Below are positions 55,542-63,931 of a stretch of DNA of 64,000 nt, in pieces. Within the stretch, counting starts at the first letter, position 1. Every line of letters starts with the position of its first letter. Below the pieces are notes generated by a model. It was given only the letters and a program-made list of their open reading frames with translations. It made no database searches and was not told the DNA's origin. This stretch comes from an uncultured Spirochaetales bacterium (GTDB lineage: Bacteria > Spirochaetota > Spirochaetia > Sphaerochaetales > Sphaerochaetaceae), in the NCBI GenBank assembly GCA_949285905.1, contig CASDZV010000013.1, positions 25,433 to 89,432 on the forward strand. Direction: 5' to 3'. The position numbers were made by a program, and so were the translations under genes.

Positions 55542-55697
55542 TCATCGATTTTTACACAATATCGAAACATCAACGACATCAACAATACCAACACCTTGAG
55601 GACTATCATCAACGAGCTTTTCATATAGTTGATCCACAAGCAGGATATACTTCTCATAAGGCTTCAAGACAAAGGAAATGAACTTCTCATAGACCTT
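55542..55697 (-). pseudogene. short decayed coding fragment, unknown family
   Basis: About 50 codons read VYEKFISFVLKPYEKYILLVDQ-type sequence on the minus strand, ending in a stop at 55542, with an in-frame stop just upstream and no start codon. Further upstream, to about 55860, another frame reads VDVYHARAELLKPFISNTF. This suggests a shifted, broken gene. The 858-nt stretch between the Fic start and the next gene otherwise holds only AT-rich DNA and an inverted repeat. Confidence 0.35.
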
Positions 55698-55885
55698 GTG
55701 TCAGGCTCTGGATTTCCATCTGTAATTGCATGCATTTAGCATCTTCGGCTTCTTACACCAAACTTCTCTCCGCCTTTGCATATATGAATGTATTTGAGAT
55801 GAAAGGTTTCAAAAGTTCAGCCCTCGCATGATACACATCCACAGGAGATACACGCGAGAACCTTTAGTACAGTATTTTCATATTC

Positions 55886-55908
55886 AATTACTTATATTAT
55901 AAGTAATT
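55886..55908. promoter_or_regulatory. 23-bp inverted repeat, candidate operator
   Basis: AATTACTTA and TAAGTAATT form a perfect 9-bp inverted repeat around TATTA. It stands upstream of the decayed fragment and the Fic gene on the minus strand, where an autoregulatory operator and promoter would be expected. Confidence 0.4.
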
Positions 55909-56172
55909 ATTACTCTAGCTCAATTGTTTCATCGTTCCATACACTATCTGTGGTGCTACAGGATCTCAGATAACCGCTATATATCTCATTCATCTCACTG
56001 GCCTCAGTCGTTTCAAGAACTTTTGGGGCCAAATTAGGGTCAGGTGCTATCTATTCTAAAATAGATTCTCTTTACCAAGTTCCCCGTATCGGAGACTCCT
56101 CTGAAAATTCATTACACAAGATATCTGAATTTCCCCTTTTCGTTGATATAGTCATCCATCGCCATATGATGG

Positions 56173-56212
56173 AAAAAACCTTCTGCCAGAAAATGATTCA
56201 AAGCAGAAGGAA
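56173..56212 (-). terminator. intrinsic terminator of the acetyltransferase-to-monooxygenase operon
   Basis: CCTTCTGC and GCAGAAGG pair perfectly around a 16-base loop, and six T follow on the minus strand. It lies about 15 bases past the last stop. Confidence 0.85.
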
Positions 56213-56227
56213 ATGAATAAACTCTGT

Positions 56228-56554
56228 CTACTTTCTGATGAAGGAGTTGTCTTCCTCAGGCATTTCATCCTTGGTATACCGTTCAGCTTTCATATGAAGG
56301 TCATACTTTTCTCTAAGACTTGCAACGTCAGCCATTAAAGGTGAGGAATGATATGCATCCAGGGCTTTCTGATTTCTCCATGTATCAATGAGAAGAACAG
56401 TCTCAGGATTCTCTAGACTTATAAAGTATTCGTATTTAAGACATCCTTCAATCTGCCTGATCGTTTCAACGATTCCAGAGGAAAGCATTTCTTCAGCGAA
56501 AGCTTTTGCATTACCGTTTTCACCAGAGTAATAGAGGTTCATTGAAAAGCTCAT
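56228..56554 (-). CDS. antibiotic biosynthesis monooxygenase (ABM) family protein, YgiN-like
   Basis: This 108-residue protein has a dimeric ferredoxin-like ABM fold: SFSMNLYYSGENGNAKAFAEEM, VETIRQIEGCLKYEYFISLENPETVLLIDTWRNQKALDAYHSSPLM. Relatives oxidise quinols or act as small monooxygenases without cofactors. The ATG at 56554 sits one base after the flavin reductase stop and has GGAAGGATTTGAG upstream. A much longer frame overlapping the flavin reductase was rejected. It is the last gene of a redox operon. Confidence 0.85.
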   Translation of the reverse strand: MSFSMNLYYSGENGNAKAFAEEMLSSGIVETIRQIEGCLKYEYFISLENPETVLLIDTWRNQKALDAYHSSPLMADVASLREKYDLHMKAERYTKDEMPEEDNSFIRK

Positions 56555-56555
56555 C

Positions 56556-57092
56556 TCAAATCCTTCCGCAATTGCCGACAGCCGCTCCTGTGACGAAGTA
56601 CTCATATGTCGGAAACTCGAAGAGAACGGGTTTGAATACATGGTAGTCGATCTTCCCATCAGCGTTCAGGACGGAATCGTCTGCATAGGTTGCCTGTATG
56701 CGGCAGATGAAATTGTCAAAATTCTCCAGTTCGTAGTTTCCATCCATCTCGCACTCAATTGATACCTTTGCAGCATTGATGATTGGGGCACCGTTTTCTC
56801 CGATGCTGTAGGAGAACACCTCGGATTTGTCCGTCTTGCTACCGGAAATGACCCCCATCCTGTCGGCATTCTTCAGCCATGATTCATCAACGATGTTGAA
56901 GGAAAGCACCTTGTTCTCTCTGATACCTTTGTTGATGTAATGAGCCTTCACAAGCGATACCATGAGATGGCTGTGTGCAACCGTTCCTGCATGGGCGGCA
57001 AGAGTCCAGGAAGGCTTTCCATCAACCATCGCACCTATCACTACTACTGGGCACGGATAAAGTGCCAGCACTGCTCCTATGTTCTTCTTCAT
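56556..57092 (-). CDS. flavin reductase family protein
   Basis: This 178-residue protein is of the flavin-reductase-like FMN-binding split-barrel family: GAVLALYPCPVVVIGAMVDGKPSWTLAAHAGTVAHSHLMVSLVKAHYINKGI covers the FMN site, and NKVLSFNIVDESW follows. It reduces flavin or acts as a flavoprotein for a partner oxidoreductase. Its ATG overlaps the aldo/keto reductase stop by one base. Confidence 0.88.
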   Translation of the reverse strand: MKKNIGAVLALYPCPVVVIGAMVDGKPSWTLAAHAGTVAHSHLMVSLVKAHYINKGIRENKVLSFNIVDESWLKNADRMGVISGSKTDKSEVFSYSIGENGAPIINAAKVSIECEMDGNYELENFDNFICRIQATYADDSVLNADGKIDYHVFKPVLFEFPTYEYFVTGAAVGNCGRI

Positions 57093-58036
57093 TATCTCAT
57101 CTCCTTTTCCCAGAAGCGGATTGTATTGAGATTAAGCGCAGAGGCAGTATCCTCAATTTCCTTGATTTCATCTTCCAGAAGTACAATATTCATTGCCTTT
57201 ACGGCATCTTCCACATGTTTTGTCCTTGTCACTCCGATAATCGGGAGTGTTTCTTTCGCGATTGCCCATGCAACCGGGATCTGGGCTGTATCAACGCCAT
57301 GTGTCTTTGCAATCTTTCCGATTACGGCATTGAGCTTCTCGATACTGGGAAGAATCGGATTATAGGCTTCAGCACGGGCAGAACCCGCTGGCATCGGGTG
57401 TGCCGTATCATACTTACCTGTCAGCGCTCCCTGCTCAAGCACCATGTATGAGAAGAACGTGATACCGTTTTCCTTGCAGAAATCGAGTATGCCGGAGTCT
57501 TCCGAAGAACGGCAGAGAAGACTGTAATGGTTCTGTACAGCAGAGAGTTTCAGGCCATGCTTTTCCAGAATGGCTTTTGCTTCCTTTATCTCTTCAAGAT
57601 CATGATTCGACACACCGAGCATCGGCACATCAGCCTTGCCTTCATAATATGATGCAAGAGCCTCTGTCCATTTCGGGGCGTCAGTTGTGTTGTGTATCCA
57701 GTAGATGTCGAAATGCCTTCCGGAGAAGAAAGATTCCTGCATCGCTAGCATATCAGCCATAGCGGAAGGAGAATCCTTATCCGCAACGCACTGAGGAGTG
57801 AATTTGTCTGACACGATATAGCTGTCAGAAGACAGACCCCTCAGGAACCCTGCGAGAATCTTTTCCGATGTACCCATGCCATAAGCATAGGCTGTATCCC
57901 ATAGATTCAGGCCATTGGCCTTTGCAGCATCAAATACGGCTTTCAGCTCATCTTCAGGCAGTCCGTTCCCAAATGTCCCGTCATTTCCCCATGCCCATGC
58001 ACCGAGGGCAATCTTTGGCAGTTTTTCCTTGTCCAT
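57092..58036 (-). CDS. aldo/keto reductase
   Basis: This 314-residue NADPH-dependent (beta/alpha)8-barrel enzyme carries the catalytic tyrosine in NLWDTAYAYGMGTSEKIL, the lysine in YIVSDKFTP and the histidine in DIYWIHNT. The NADPH-binding end is ARAEAYNPILP to PIIGVTRTKHVEDAVKAM. It reduces an aldehyde or ketone. It differs from the AKRs at 61518 and 63083. It is the second gene of the operon after the acetyltransferase. Confidence 0.92.
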   Translation of the reverse strand: MDKEKLPKIALGAWAWGNDGTFGNGLPEDELKAVFDAAKANGLNLWDTAYAYGMGTSEKILAGFLRGLSSDSYIVSDKFTPQCVADKDSPSAMADMLAMQESFFSGRHFDIYWIHNTTDAPKWTEALASYYEGKADVPMLGVSNHDLEEIKEAKAILEKHGLKLSAVQNHYSLLCRSSEDSGILDFCKENGITFFSYMVLEQGALTGKYDTAHPMPAGSARAEAYNPILPSIEKLNAVIGKIAKTHGVDTAQIPVAWAIAKETLPIIGVTRTKHVEDAVKAMNIVLLEDEIKEIEDTASALNLNTIRFWEKEMR

Positions 58037-58047
58037 GATATTTCTCC

Positions 58048-58644
58048 TTATCTATCCGTCTTTATCGGTTCCAGCATTCTGATAATCTTCGCAGGCACGC
58101 CGCCTACGAGTGCACCCGCAGGGACATCCTTATCGACAACAGCCCCTGCTGCTATGACAGAATTGTTCCCTATCTTCACCCCAGGAAGGATGATGGCAGC
58201 TCCTCCTATCCACACATCGTTGCCGATTGTGATACCGGAGACTTTCGAGACCAGATACATGCTTCCGTCTTCTCGCTCTTTCCAGCGTTCTGCTGCATCA
58301 AGAGAATGAAATCCCGTGTATAGCTTGACATCCGGAGCCAGCAGAACCCTGTCTCCGATTGTTATCGCGCCACCATCGAGAAAGACGCACCCGCTGTTGA
58401 TGAACACGTGATTACCAACACTTGTATGCGCACCATAAAGAATCCTGAATGGCTGCTGTATGGTCACATCTTTTCCGATACAGCCCAAAAGCTCTTTTAT
58501 TATCTCGCTCTTTCTTTCAGCCGTATCCTCTCCAAGTTCATTGAACTCACTGGTAAGGATGCGTGCTTTCCTGAGCATCATCTGTATTTCAGGATCCTTG
58601 TAATCATATTCCATACCAGCAAGAAGCTTCTCATTTTCCGTCAT
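58048..58644 (-). CDS. sugar O-acetyltransferase (maltose/galactoside acetyltransferase type)
   Basis: This 198-residue left-handed beta-helix acetyltransferase starts with the Mac N-terminal region ([28 protein letters not shown]) and continues with hexapeptide repeats ([47 protein letters not shown]). The acetyl-CoA acceptor histidine is in [11 protein letters not shown]. It transfers acetyl groups from acetyl-CoA to sugars, a common detoxification step. GGAGGAGC precedes the ATG at 58644. The 104-nt gap upstream holds the operon promoter, with nothing else clear. Confidence 0.9.
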   Translation of the reverse strand: MTENEKLLAGMEYDYKDPEIQMMLRKARILTSEFNELGEDTAERKSEIIKELLGCIGKDVTIQQPFRILYGAHTSVGNHVFINSGCVFLDGGAITIGDRVLLAPDVKLYTGFHSLDAAERWKEREDGSMYLVSKVSGITIGNDVWIGGAAIILPGVKIGNNSVIAAGAVVDKDVPAGALVGGVPAKIIRMLEPIKTDR

Positions 58645-58748
58645 CGTCAGCTCCTCCATCTGCGTCCCTATGCGAAAGATACGAAGATACTCAATATATG
58701 TCTAATACTTATTTTTTATATCTAAACATGCATTTTAGGCATTTATTC

Positions 58749-59378
58749 TCACTCTTTTCTTCTTAGTCTCTGTGCCGCAGACAATGCAGCGCCGATGAAC
58801 ATGAAAAGGAGCATGATCATAGCGTACTCCGCAACAAGCAATGGTAATGGAGTCGAGAAATCAAAGAATACGAATTCCTCGAAGAGGAACATGTAGTAAA
58901 GAAATCGCTCTTTGAGAAATACCCAGATTCCGATGATTACAATGGCAGCTATTACTATCTTCCCGTAACGTTTTCCTACCGTTTTTCTCACTATTACCGT
59001 CATATGCAGTCCTGCATGGAGCGACATGAACACAAAACCCCAGTATGCGGCTGTCATGTGAAGAATGCGTGCCACCCCCATAGGCAGCAGAGGAGCTGCC
59101 ATGGAGTGACGCGCCATCGAAATGCCGCTTACAGCAAGGGCGATGATTAAAAGGGCGCATGCTGAATTGATTGCTGTAGAGAGAATTCGCATCTTTGTGT
59201 ATCTGCCCTTGAAAATCACCTTGTACCAGCGTCTGTTAAGCACATTGTGTGCGATGAATAGCACTGTAAGAGTCAGTCCTGCCCATTCGTGATACGCTTC
59301 CCCAACGAGGAGATATAGCATCTGAAGAACCAGCAGAAGGCTCATGATGATATCAATGGCAATTCTTGCTCTTCTCAT
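58749..59378 (-). CDS. DUF4405-type membrane protein (cytochrome-b-like)
   Basis: This 209-residue protein has four or five membrane helices (IIMSLLLVLQMLYLL, LLIIALAVSGISM, YWGFVFMSLHAGLHM, IVIAAIVIIGIWVFL, AMIMLLFMFIGAAL). Histidines within or near helices (H in YHEWAG, FIAHNVLNRRWY, MARHS, HMTAAYWGF, HAGLHM) resemble haem ligands of cytochrome b561-like DUF4405 proteins. It may link the flavodoxins of this operon to membrane electron carriers. The ATG at 59378 shares one base with the flavodoxin stop (TGATG). A start at 59405 is the alternative. Confidence 0.75.
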   Translation of the reverse strand: MRRARIAIDIIMSLLLVLQMLYLLVGEAYHEWAGLTLTVLFIAHNVLNRRWYKVIFKGRYTKMRILSTAINSACALLIIALAVSGISMARHSMAAPLLPMGVARILHMTAAYWGFVFMSLHAGLHMTVIVRKTVGKRYGKIVIAAIVIIGIWVFLKERFLYYMFLFEEFVFFDFSTPLPLLVAEYAMIMLLFMFIGAALSAAQRLRRKE

Positions 59379-59917
59379 CAGAACAGTCCAGATCCGTTTA
59401 TCCATTCTTCAATGGCTCTGTCCGTGGAACTGTCATTGACTCTTCTGTCCCTGATGGAAAGCCCTTCAAGAACAGTCGCCTCAGGTTCTGCATTTTCAAT
59501 CGACCTGATTGTACGGGAAAATCCACTACCGCCGGACGTGACGAATGGCATTATAGTCTTTCCTGAAAGATCATATTCATCGAGGAAGCTGTAGAGAGGC
59601 ATCGGTATATCGCCCCACCAGTTGGGATAACCAAGGAATATGACATCATAGATATCCATATTCTCAATGTGTTCAGCCAGTTCCGGGCGTGCCTCCGCCC
59701 TTTGCTCATTCCTTGCAAAATCCAGAAGCTCATTATAATCCTCTGGATATTCCTGAACGGTCACAATCTCGAAGATATCCGCCCCTGTCCTTTCCGCGAT
59801 GCGCTCTGCGACGCTTTCCGTGTTTCCCGATCTTGAGAAATACACTACAAGAGGATCACATAGAAGCGGCATGACGACCAGTGCCGCCATCAATACAGTC
59901 ATCATAATCTTTTTCAT
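59378..59917 (-). CDS. flavodoxin family protein with signal/anchor peptide
   Basis: This 179-residue protein has an N-terminal hydrophobic signal or anchor (MKKIMMTVLMAALVVMPLLC) and then a flavodoxin domain. The phosphate-binding loop is YFSRSGNTESVAER, and the GYPNWWGDIPMPLYSFLDEYDLSGK and FVTSGGSGFSRTI segments follow. It is probably exported or membrane-tethered, an unusual place for a flavodoxin. AAAGGAGAAAAACGGAA precedes the ATG, which lies inside the end of the upstream flavodoxin gene (62-nt overlap). Confidence 0.85.
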   Translation of the reverse strand: MKKIMMTVLMAALVVMPLLCDPLVVYFSRSGNTESVAERIAERTGADIFEIVTVQEYPEDYNELLDFARNEQRAEARPELAEHIENMDIYDVIFLGYPNWWGDIPMPLYSFLDEYDLSGKTIMPFVTSGGSGFSRTIRSIENAEPEATVLEGLSIRDRRVNDSSTDRAIEEWINGSGLF

Positions 59918-60407
59918 TTCCGTTTTTCTCCTTTCCGATTTTCCTGAGCCATTCGCTGCACCTTTTCTCAAGTCGTCCTTCTCCATCATCAAAGATGGAA
60001 AGAGTTCCGAGAAAATGTGATGAAGCTGGCAATAATGCTTTAATTTCTTTGTTCAAGTTCTCTATGCCGCTTCCCCCATGCGTGATGAAGAAAGCGACTT
60101 CCTTGCCAGATAGGTCTGTATCTCTCATGAATGTCCTCACCGGAGCTGGGAGAGCGCCCCACCAATTGGGACAGCCGATGAACAGACGGTCATAATCAGC
60201 AGGATTGAAAGCCACAGGATTCAATTCTCTAACTGATTTCTCCTCTGCCTCTTTCTTCGTCTCCTTCAGCAGTCTCCCATAACCTCTTGGGTATGGAATC
60301 TCTGGCACAAGCTCAAATAGATCCGAATCTATAAGAGAATGAAGGGTTTCCGCGCATTTCCTGGTATTCCCGCTCTGCGAAAAATAGACTATAAGAGTCT
60401 TTTCCAT
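59856..60407 (-). CDS. flavodoxin family protein, cytosolic
   Basis: This 183-residue flavodoxin starts directly at the FMN loop (LIVYFSQSGNTRKCAETL) and has GCPNWWGALPAPVRTFMRDTDLSGK and FITHGGSGIENLNKEI. No signal peptide is seen. The final 25 or so residues (GNEKDYDDCIDGG and on) look unlike the family and are read out of frame over the next flavodoxin's start. A lost stop or a small frameshift near 59930 is possible. It lies between two exported flavodoxin paralogues. Confidence 0.83.
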   Translation of the reverse strand: MEKTLIVYFSQSGNTRKCAETLHSLIDSDLFELVPEIPYPRGYGRLLKETKKEAEEKSVRELNPVAFNPADYDRLFIGCPNWWGALPAPVRTFMRDTDLSGKEVAFFITHGGSGIENLNKEIKALLPASSHFLGTLSIFDDGEGRLEKRCSEWLRKIGKEKNGNEKDYDDCIDGGTGRHAASM

Positions 60408-60418
60408 GTCAGTTCTCT

Positions 60419-61066
60419 TCAGGAATGGAAACCGAGCTCTGTCAGCCAGTCCCAGACTACCGAAAAGCTTCCATGTGCCTGATGCTCATTAATGTCAAAG
60501 ACATTACCTGAAATGATGCTCTCAGGAAGTGCTTCCCTTATCTGATCAACGCTTCTGGCAAGTCCTCCAGTACCATGCGAGCAGAAGAGATAAATCTGCT
60601 TTCCTGAAAGATCATTCTCCTCAAAGAACGTATAAAGAGCCATCGGAATGCCATACCACCAGTTCGGATAGCCAAGGAAAACGATGTCATAATCATCAAT
60701 ATTCCTGACTCTGCTGGACAAGGCCGGATGCTCTCCGTTTCTTCTTTCCTCATTCGCCCTCGCAAGGCAGGCATCCCAGGCAGCGGGATATGGATCCTCA
60801 ACCTGTATCGCGAACATGTCTGAGTCAATCATTGATGTGATGAACGAAGCGAGATCCTCAACGTTTCCGGGCCTTGTAAGGCTTGAGGTAGAAAACGCAT
60901 CAACTCCGAAGTTTCCATCATTGTTCTCAGCCCATGAGAAGTATGCGACAAGGACTCTTCCTTCTGTATCTCCCTGAACAGGTTGCGTGTTTTCGCTGTT
61001 ACCACCTGCAAAAAGGCATATTGTCGACAAGAGGTATGCGGACATCAATAGAAGTGTTTTTCTCAT
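60419..61066 (-). CDS. flavodoxin family protein, exported
   Basis: This 215-residue protein has a signal peptide ending near CLFAGGNSEN, then the flavodoxin motifs VLVAYFSWAENN, EDPYPAAWDACLARANEE, GYPNWWYGIPMALYTFFEENDLSGK and FCSHGTGGLARSVDQI. It has the longer phosphate-loop insertion typical of flavodoxin_4 proteins. Its ATG overlaps the cyclophilin-like gene stop by four bases and shares the GGCGGAAGAAGC site. The real start was placed 45 codons inside the longest frame. Confidence 0.87.
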   Translation of the reverse strand: MRKTLLLMSAYLLSTICLFAGGNSENTQPVQGDTEGRVLVAYFSWAENNDGNFGVDAFSTSSLTRPGNVEDLASFITSMIDSDMFAIQVEDPYPAAWDACLARANEERRNGEHPALSSRVRNIDDYDIVFLGYPNWWYGIPMALYTFFEENDLSGKQIYLFCSHGTGGLARSVDQIREALPESIISGNVFDINEHQAHGSFSVVWDWLTELGFHS

Positions 61067-61494
61067 GCTTCTTCCGCCTTTTCTATTCTGAGCGTTCCGG
61101 AAAGCGATGAGATAAGTTCTTCTCCTTCGACAGCACTTCCAAGTCCATAGAGAGAGCCATTGGAACTGAAGCGGCCATAGAACATGACAACATTGCCCCA
61201 AGGCCTGTAATAAGCGAGTGTTCCCGCACCTCCTTCCGCAAACGGTGTATTTGCTGTGTCCAGTTCATTCTCTGGATAGAAGATCTTCTCGTTATTGCCG
61301 AAATTCTCCACCTCAGCAACAATGGGAAGCTGAGCCCAGAGATTGTCTGCTGCATTTGAATCATTGAGTTCAAATACAACCCTGCCAGTATTTCCTGTAA
61401 CTGAGATCCTTCTTGTCATGACATCTTCTCCTCCAGCCATGCATGATGAGAGGATGGCTGAGAATAAAAACAGTGCGATTATTGCTTTCTTCAT
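61063..61494 (-). CDS. cyclophilin-like lipoprotein
   Basis: This 143-residue protein has a lipoprotein signal (ILSSC) and then a cyclophilin-like (Cyclophil_like) beta-barrel: VVFELNDSNAADNLWAQLPIVAEVENFGNNEKIFYPENEL, then GTLAYYRPWGNVVMFYGRF and LYGLGSAVEGEELISSLSG. Such domains occur with flavodoxins and aldo/keto reductases in gut bacteria, without known activity. The ATG at 61494 follows AAAGGAGC. Confidence 0.82.
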   Translation of the reverse strand: MKKAIIALFLFSAILSSCMAGGEDVMTRRISVTGNTGRVVFELNDSNAADNLWAQLPIVAEVENFGNNEKIFYPENELDTANTPFAEGGAGTLAYYRPWGNVVMFYGRFSSNGSLYGLGSAVEGEELISSLSGTLRIEKAEEA

Positions 61495-61517
61495 TTGGCA
61501 AGCTCCTTTGACAATAG

Positions 61518-62522
61518 TCACTTCTTTTCATCAATTAGCATCACCCCGTCGGCAGGGTTGTGGTCGATTGCACCGACAATCCTGTGTGGTTCATAAGGCT
61601 CTTCGATATACGCTATATCCTCCCCTGAGAGTTTCAGACTGAACGCGGTTGCTGCATCATCAAGGTATGAGGCTTTCGTTGCACCTATAATCGGAGCGGT
61701 GACTCCTTTTGCCCATTGCCATGAAAGTGCTATCTCAGACATCTTCACGCCATAACGCTCAGCAAGTGAATGGACACGGCGGACAATCGCCATATCCTCT
61801 CTTTCCGTCCTGTCATACTTTCCCATTGCCGCTCTGTCGGTGCGGCTGCGGATTGAATCTGAATTCCACTCAGCTCTTGCCAGATGCCCAGATGCAAGAG
61901 GGCTGTATGGGATAAGGGAGACATTCATTTCCCTGCAGACGGGAATCATTTCCCTTTCATCCTCACGATAGAGGAGATTGTAGTGATTCTCCATCGCGGA
62001 AAATTGGGCCCAGCCGTTATCACGGGCGGCAATCTGCATGTTATAAAACTGGTAGCCATACATCGCAGATGCTCCGATTGCACGGACTTTCCCCTGCAAG
62101 ACAAGATCATTCAGTGCCTCCATTGTCTCCTCAATGGGAGTGTCATAATCAAAGCGATGGATGATGTAGAGATCGAGATAATCAGTGCCAAGACGCTTCA
62201 GACTGCCATCAATCTCCCTCAGTATAGCTTCCTTCCTAAGCCTGCCCGGGTTGAAGTAGACTTTTGATGCGATTATGACCTTGTCCCTTGCTGCGTTCCT
62301 CTTTATCGCTTTTCCAAGGTATTCCTCACTGGTTCCATCTGAGTAGCCATTGGCTGTATCGAAGAAATTGATGCCAAGATCAAGGGCGTGCCTGATTATC
62401 TTTTCAGACTGATTTTCATCAAGCGTCCAGTCGTGCATTGTCCCGGCCTTGCCAAAGCTCATGCACCCTAGGCATATCCTAGAGACTTCTATATCTGTAT
62501 TCCCGATTCTCGTGTATTCCAT
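61518..62522 (-). CDS. aldo/keto reductase
   Basis: This 334-residue enzyme has catalytic tyrosine in NFFDTANGYSDGTSEEYLGKAIK, lysine in VIIASKVYF and histidine in DLYIIHRFD. It resembles the YajO/IolS-like AKRs (RICLGCMSFG at the N-terminus; PIIGATKASYLDDA at the NADPH end). It probably reduces aldehydes or quinone-like compounds in the cytosol. GAGAGG stands nine bases before the ATG at 62522. It follows the FMN reductase gene in the redox operon. Confidence 0.92.
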   Translation of the reverse strand: MEYTRIGNTDIEVSRICLGCMSFGKAGTMHDWTLDENQSEKIIRHALDLGINFFDTANGYSDGTSEEYLGKAIKRNAARDKVIIASKVYFNPGRLRKEAILREIDGSLKRLGTDYLDLYIIHRFDYDTPIEETMEALNDLVLQGKVRAIGASAMYGYQFYNMQIAARDNGWAQFSAMENHYNLLYREDEREMIPVCREMNVSLIPYSPLASGHLARAEWNSDSIRSRTDRAAMGKYDRTEREDMAIVRRVHSLAERYGVKMSEIALSWQWAKGVTAPIIGATKASYLDDAATAFSLKLSGEDIAYIEEPYEPHRIVGAIDHNPADGVMLIDEKK

Positions 62523-62536
62523 TTTACATTGTCCTC

Positions 62537-63070
62537 TCAAAGGCTTTTTCCAAGTCTGTACGCCTTTTCAGGGAATTCAGTTCCTCGTGTCATCTCAGGG
62601 CTTCCGCATCCAGTGCCAAGGATCATGCCGGCATTCTCAAAGTTCATGTAACGGCAGAGCGTCAGATAATGCTCTCTGATATCCTTCATAGTCCAGTCAT
62701 TGCTGTTCCAGGCAGCAACAATGAGAGCTGTCTTCATGTGCTTTGATGAAAGACGCGTCGTGTAGCTGTACCATCTGTCTATGACAGCCTTCATCTGTGC
62801 AGAGAAGCCATAGTAGTAGAGAGGTGTTACAAGTACCATCATATCCGATGAGAGGATAAGATCCCTGAGCCTCTCTCCATCATCTTTCTGTATACAGTTT
62901 CCATTCATTCCACATCTGCCGCATCCTATGCATGGATGGAGCATGCTGTGCCCTGCATCGAACACCGAAACCGTGTGTCCTTTCTCCTCCGCTCCTCTTA
63001 TGAAAGATGATGCGAGGAGATTCGAAGAGCCGTTCTTATGCGAGCTGGATGTTATTACCGTTATCTTCAT
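62537..63070 (-). CDS. flavodoxin-like NAD(P)H-dependent FMN reductase
   Basis: This 177-residue protein of the iron-sulfur/flavodoxin-fold FMN reductase family has an N-terminal phosphate loop (TVITSSSHKNGSSNLLASSF), the cysteine-bearing CIGCGRCGMNGNCIQKDD segment and VLVTPLYYYGFSAQMKAVIDRWYSY. The four cysteines resemble a metal or Fe-S site seen in some family members. It starts 12 bases after the stop of the first AKR gene. Confidence 0.9.
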   Translation of the reverse strand: MKITVITSSSHKNGSSNLLASSFIRGAEEKGHTVSVFDAGHSMLHPCIGCGRCGMNGNCIQKDDGERLRDLILSSDMMVLVTPLYYYGFSAQMKAVIDRWYSYTTRLSSKHMKTALIVAAWNSNDWTMKDIREHYLTLCRYMNFENAGMILGTGCGSPEMTRGTEFPEKAYRLGKSL

Positions 63071-63082
63071 TCAATTTCCTCC

Positions 63083-63931
63083 CTACTGTATGAATCTGAT
63101 TCCATGAAGCCTTGCGGGCTCTGCAGGATCTTCAAGGTCAAGTATCATGGGCCGTCCTTCATCAAGTGAGCGGAGATCTGCCATCTCTCCTTCCGTGAGA
63201 GTGAAATCGATATCAGCATTCTCCCTGATACGCTCTTCATGAACTGATTTCGGTATCACGACAGCACCTTCATTGATGAGAAACCTGAGTATGACCTCAG
63301 CACTTGTCTTTCCATGATTTTCGGCAATCTTCCCGATTATTGGATTTGAGAAGATATTATTCCGGCCTTCCGCAAAAGGAGCCCAGGCCATCAGCCTTAT
63401 GCCGTATTCGTCCATCATCTTCCTCAGCTTCATCTGCTGATAAAACGTATGCATCTCCACCTGGTTAACCATCGGGATGATTCCTGTCGAGAGCACGAGA
63501 TCAACAATGCGGGATGTGGAGAAGTTGCATACCCCGATAGCTTTTGCCATCCCCTCCCTCATTATTCTCTCCATAGCCTTCCAGCTTCCCATATAGTCAC
63601 CAAGCGGCATGTGTATGAGGTATAGATCAAGATAATCTGTTCCGAGATTCCTCAGTGTCTTCTCAAATGAGAATAGTGTCTTGTCAAAACCTGAATCCTG
63701 AACCCAGACCTTTGATACGAGGAATAAATCCCCCCTTGGGATTCTACTTATACTTACAGCCTCCCCCACAGCCTTCTCATTTCCATAGCAGGCTGCAGTA
63801 TCAATCATCCGGTAGCCTTCTCTGAATGCCGAAAGCACGCTCTTCCTGCAGACTTCAGGATCCGTAATCTGGAATGTACCGAATCCAAGTGCAGGAATAT
63901 TGATTCCATTACTCAGAGTGAAATGCTCCAT
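63083..63931 (-). CDS. aldo/keto reductase (AKR5-like)
   Basis: This 282-residue enzyme has the AKR5/2,5-diketo-gluconate reductase layout: IPALGFGTFQI, catalytic tyrosine in MIDTAACYGNEKAVGEA, lysine in LFLVSKVWV and histidine in DLYLIHMPLGDY. AIGVCNFSTSRIVDL and VVIPKSVHEERIRENADI follow. GGAGG precedes the ATG at 63931 at proper distance; a GTG two codons earlier is possible. It is the first gene of the redox operon here, and its promoter lies in the last 69 bases or beyond the window. Confidence 0.92.
   Translation of the reverse strand: MEHFTLSNGINIPALGFGTFQITDPEVCRKSVLSAFREGYRMIDTAACYGNEKAVGEAVSISRIPRGDLFLVSKVWVQDSGFDKTLFSFEKTLRNLGTDYLDLYLIHMPLGDYMGSWKAMERIMREGMAKAIGVCNFSTSRIVDLVLSTGIIPMVNQVEMHTFYQQMKLRKMMDEYGIRLMAWAPFAEGRNNIFSNPIIGKIAENHGKTSAEVILRFLINEGAVVIPKSVHEERIRENADIDFTLTEGEMADLRSLDEGRPMILDLEDPAEPARLHGIRFIQ

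Noticed and set aside
56029..56080. GGGTCAGGTGCTATCTATT segment with a small AATAGAT palindrome, resembling flanks of IS200/REP-type elements
   Set aside because: No transposase reading frame, no second copy in the window, and the resemblance is from memory only.
56555..56659. Longer N-terminus for the ABM-family gene
   Set aside because: The extra 35 residues are antisense-like to nothing known and lie inside the flavin reductase gene in another frame; a good ribosome site marks the ATG at 56554.
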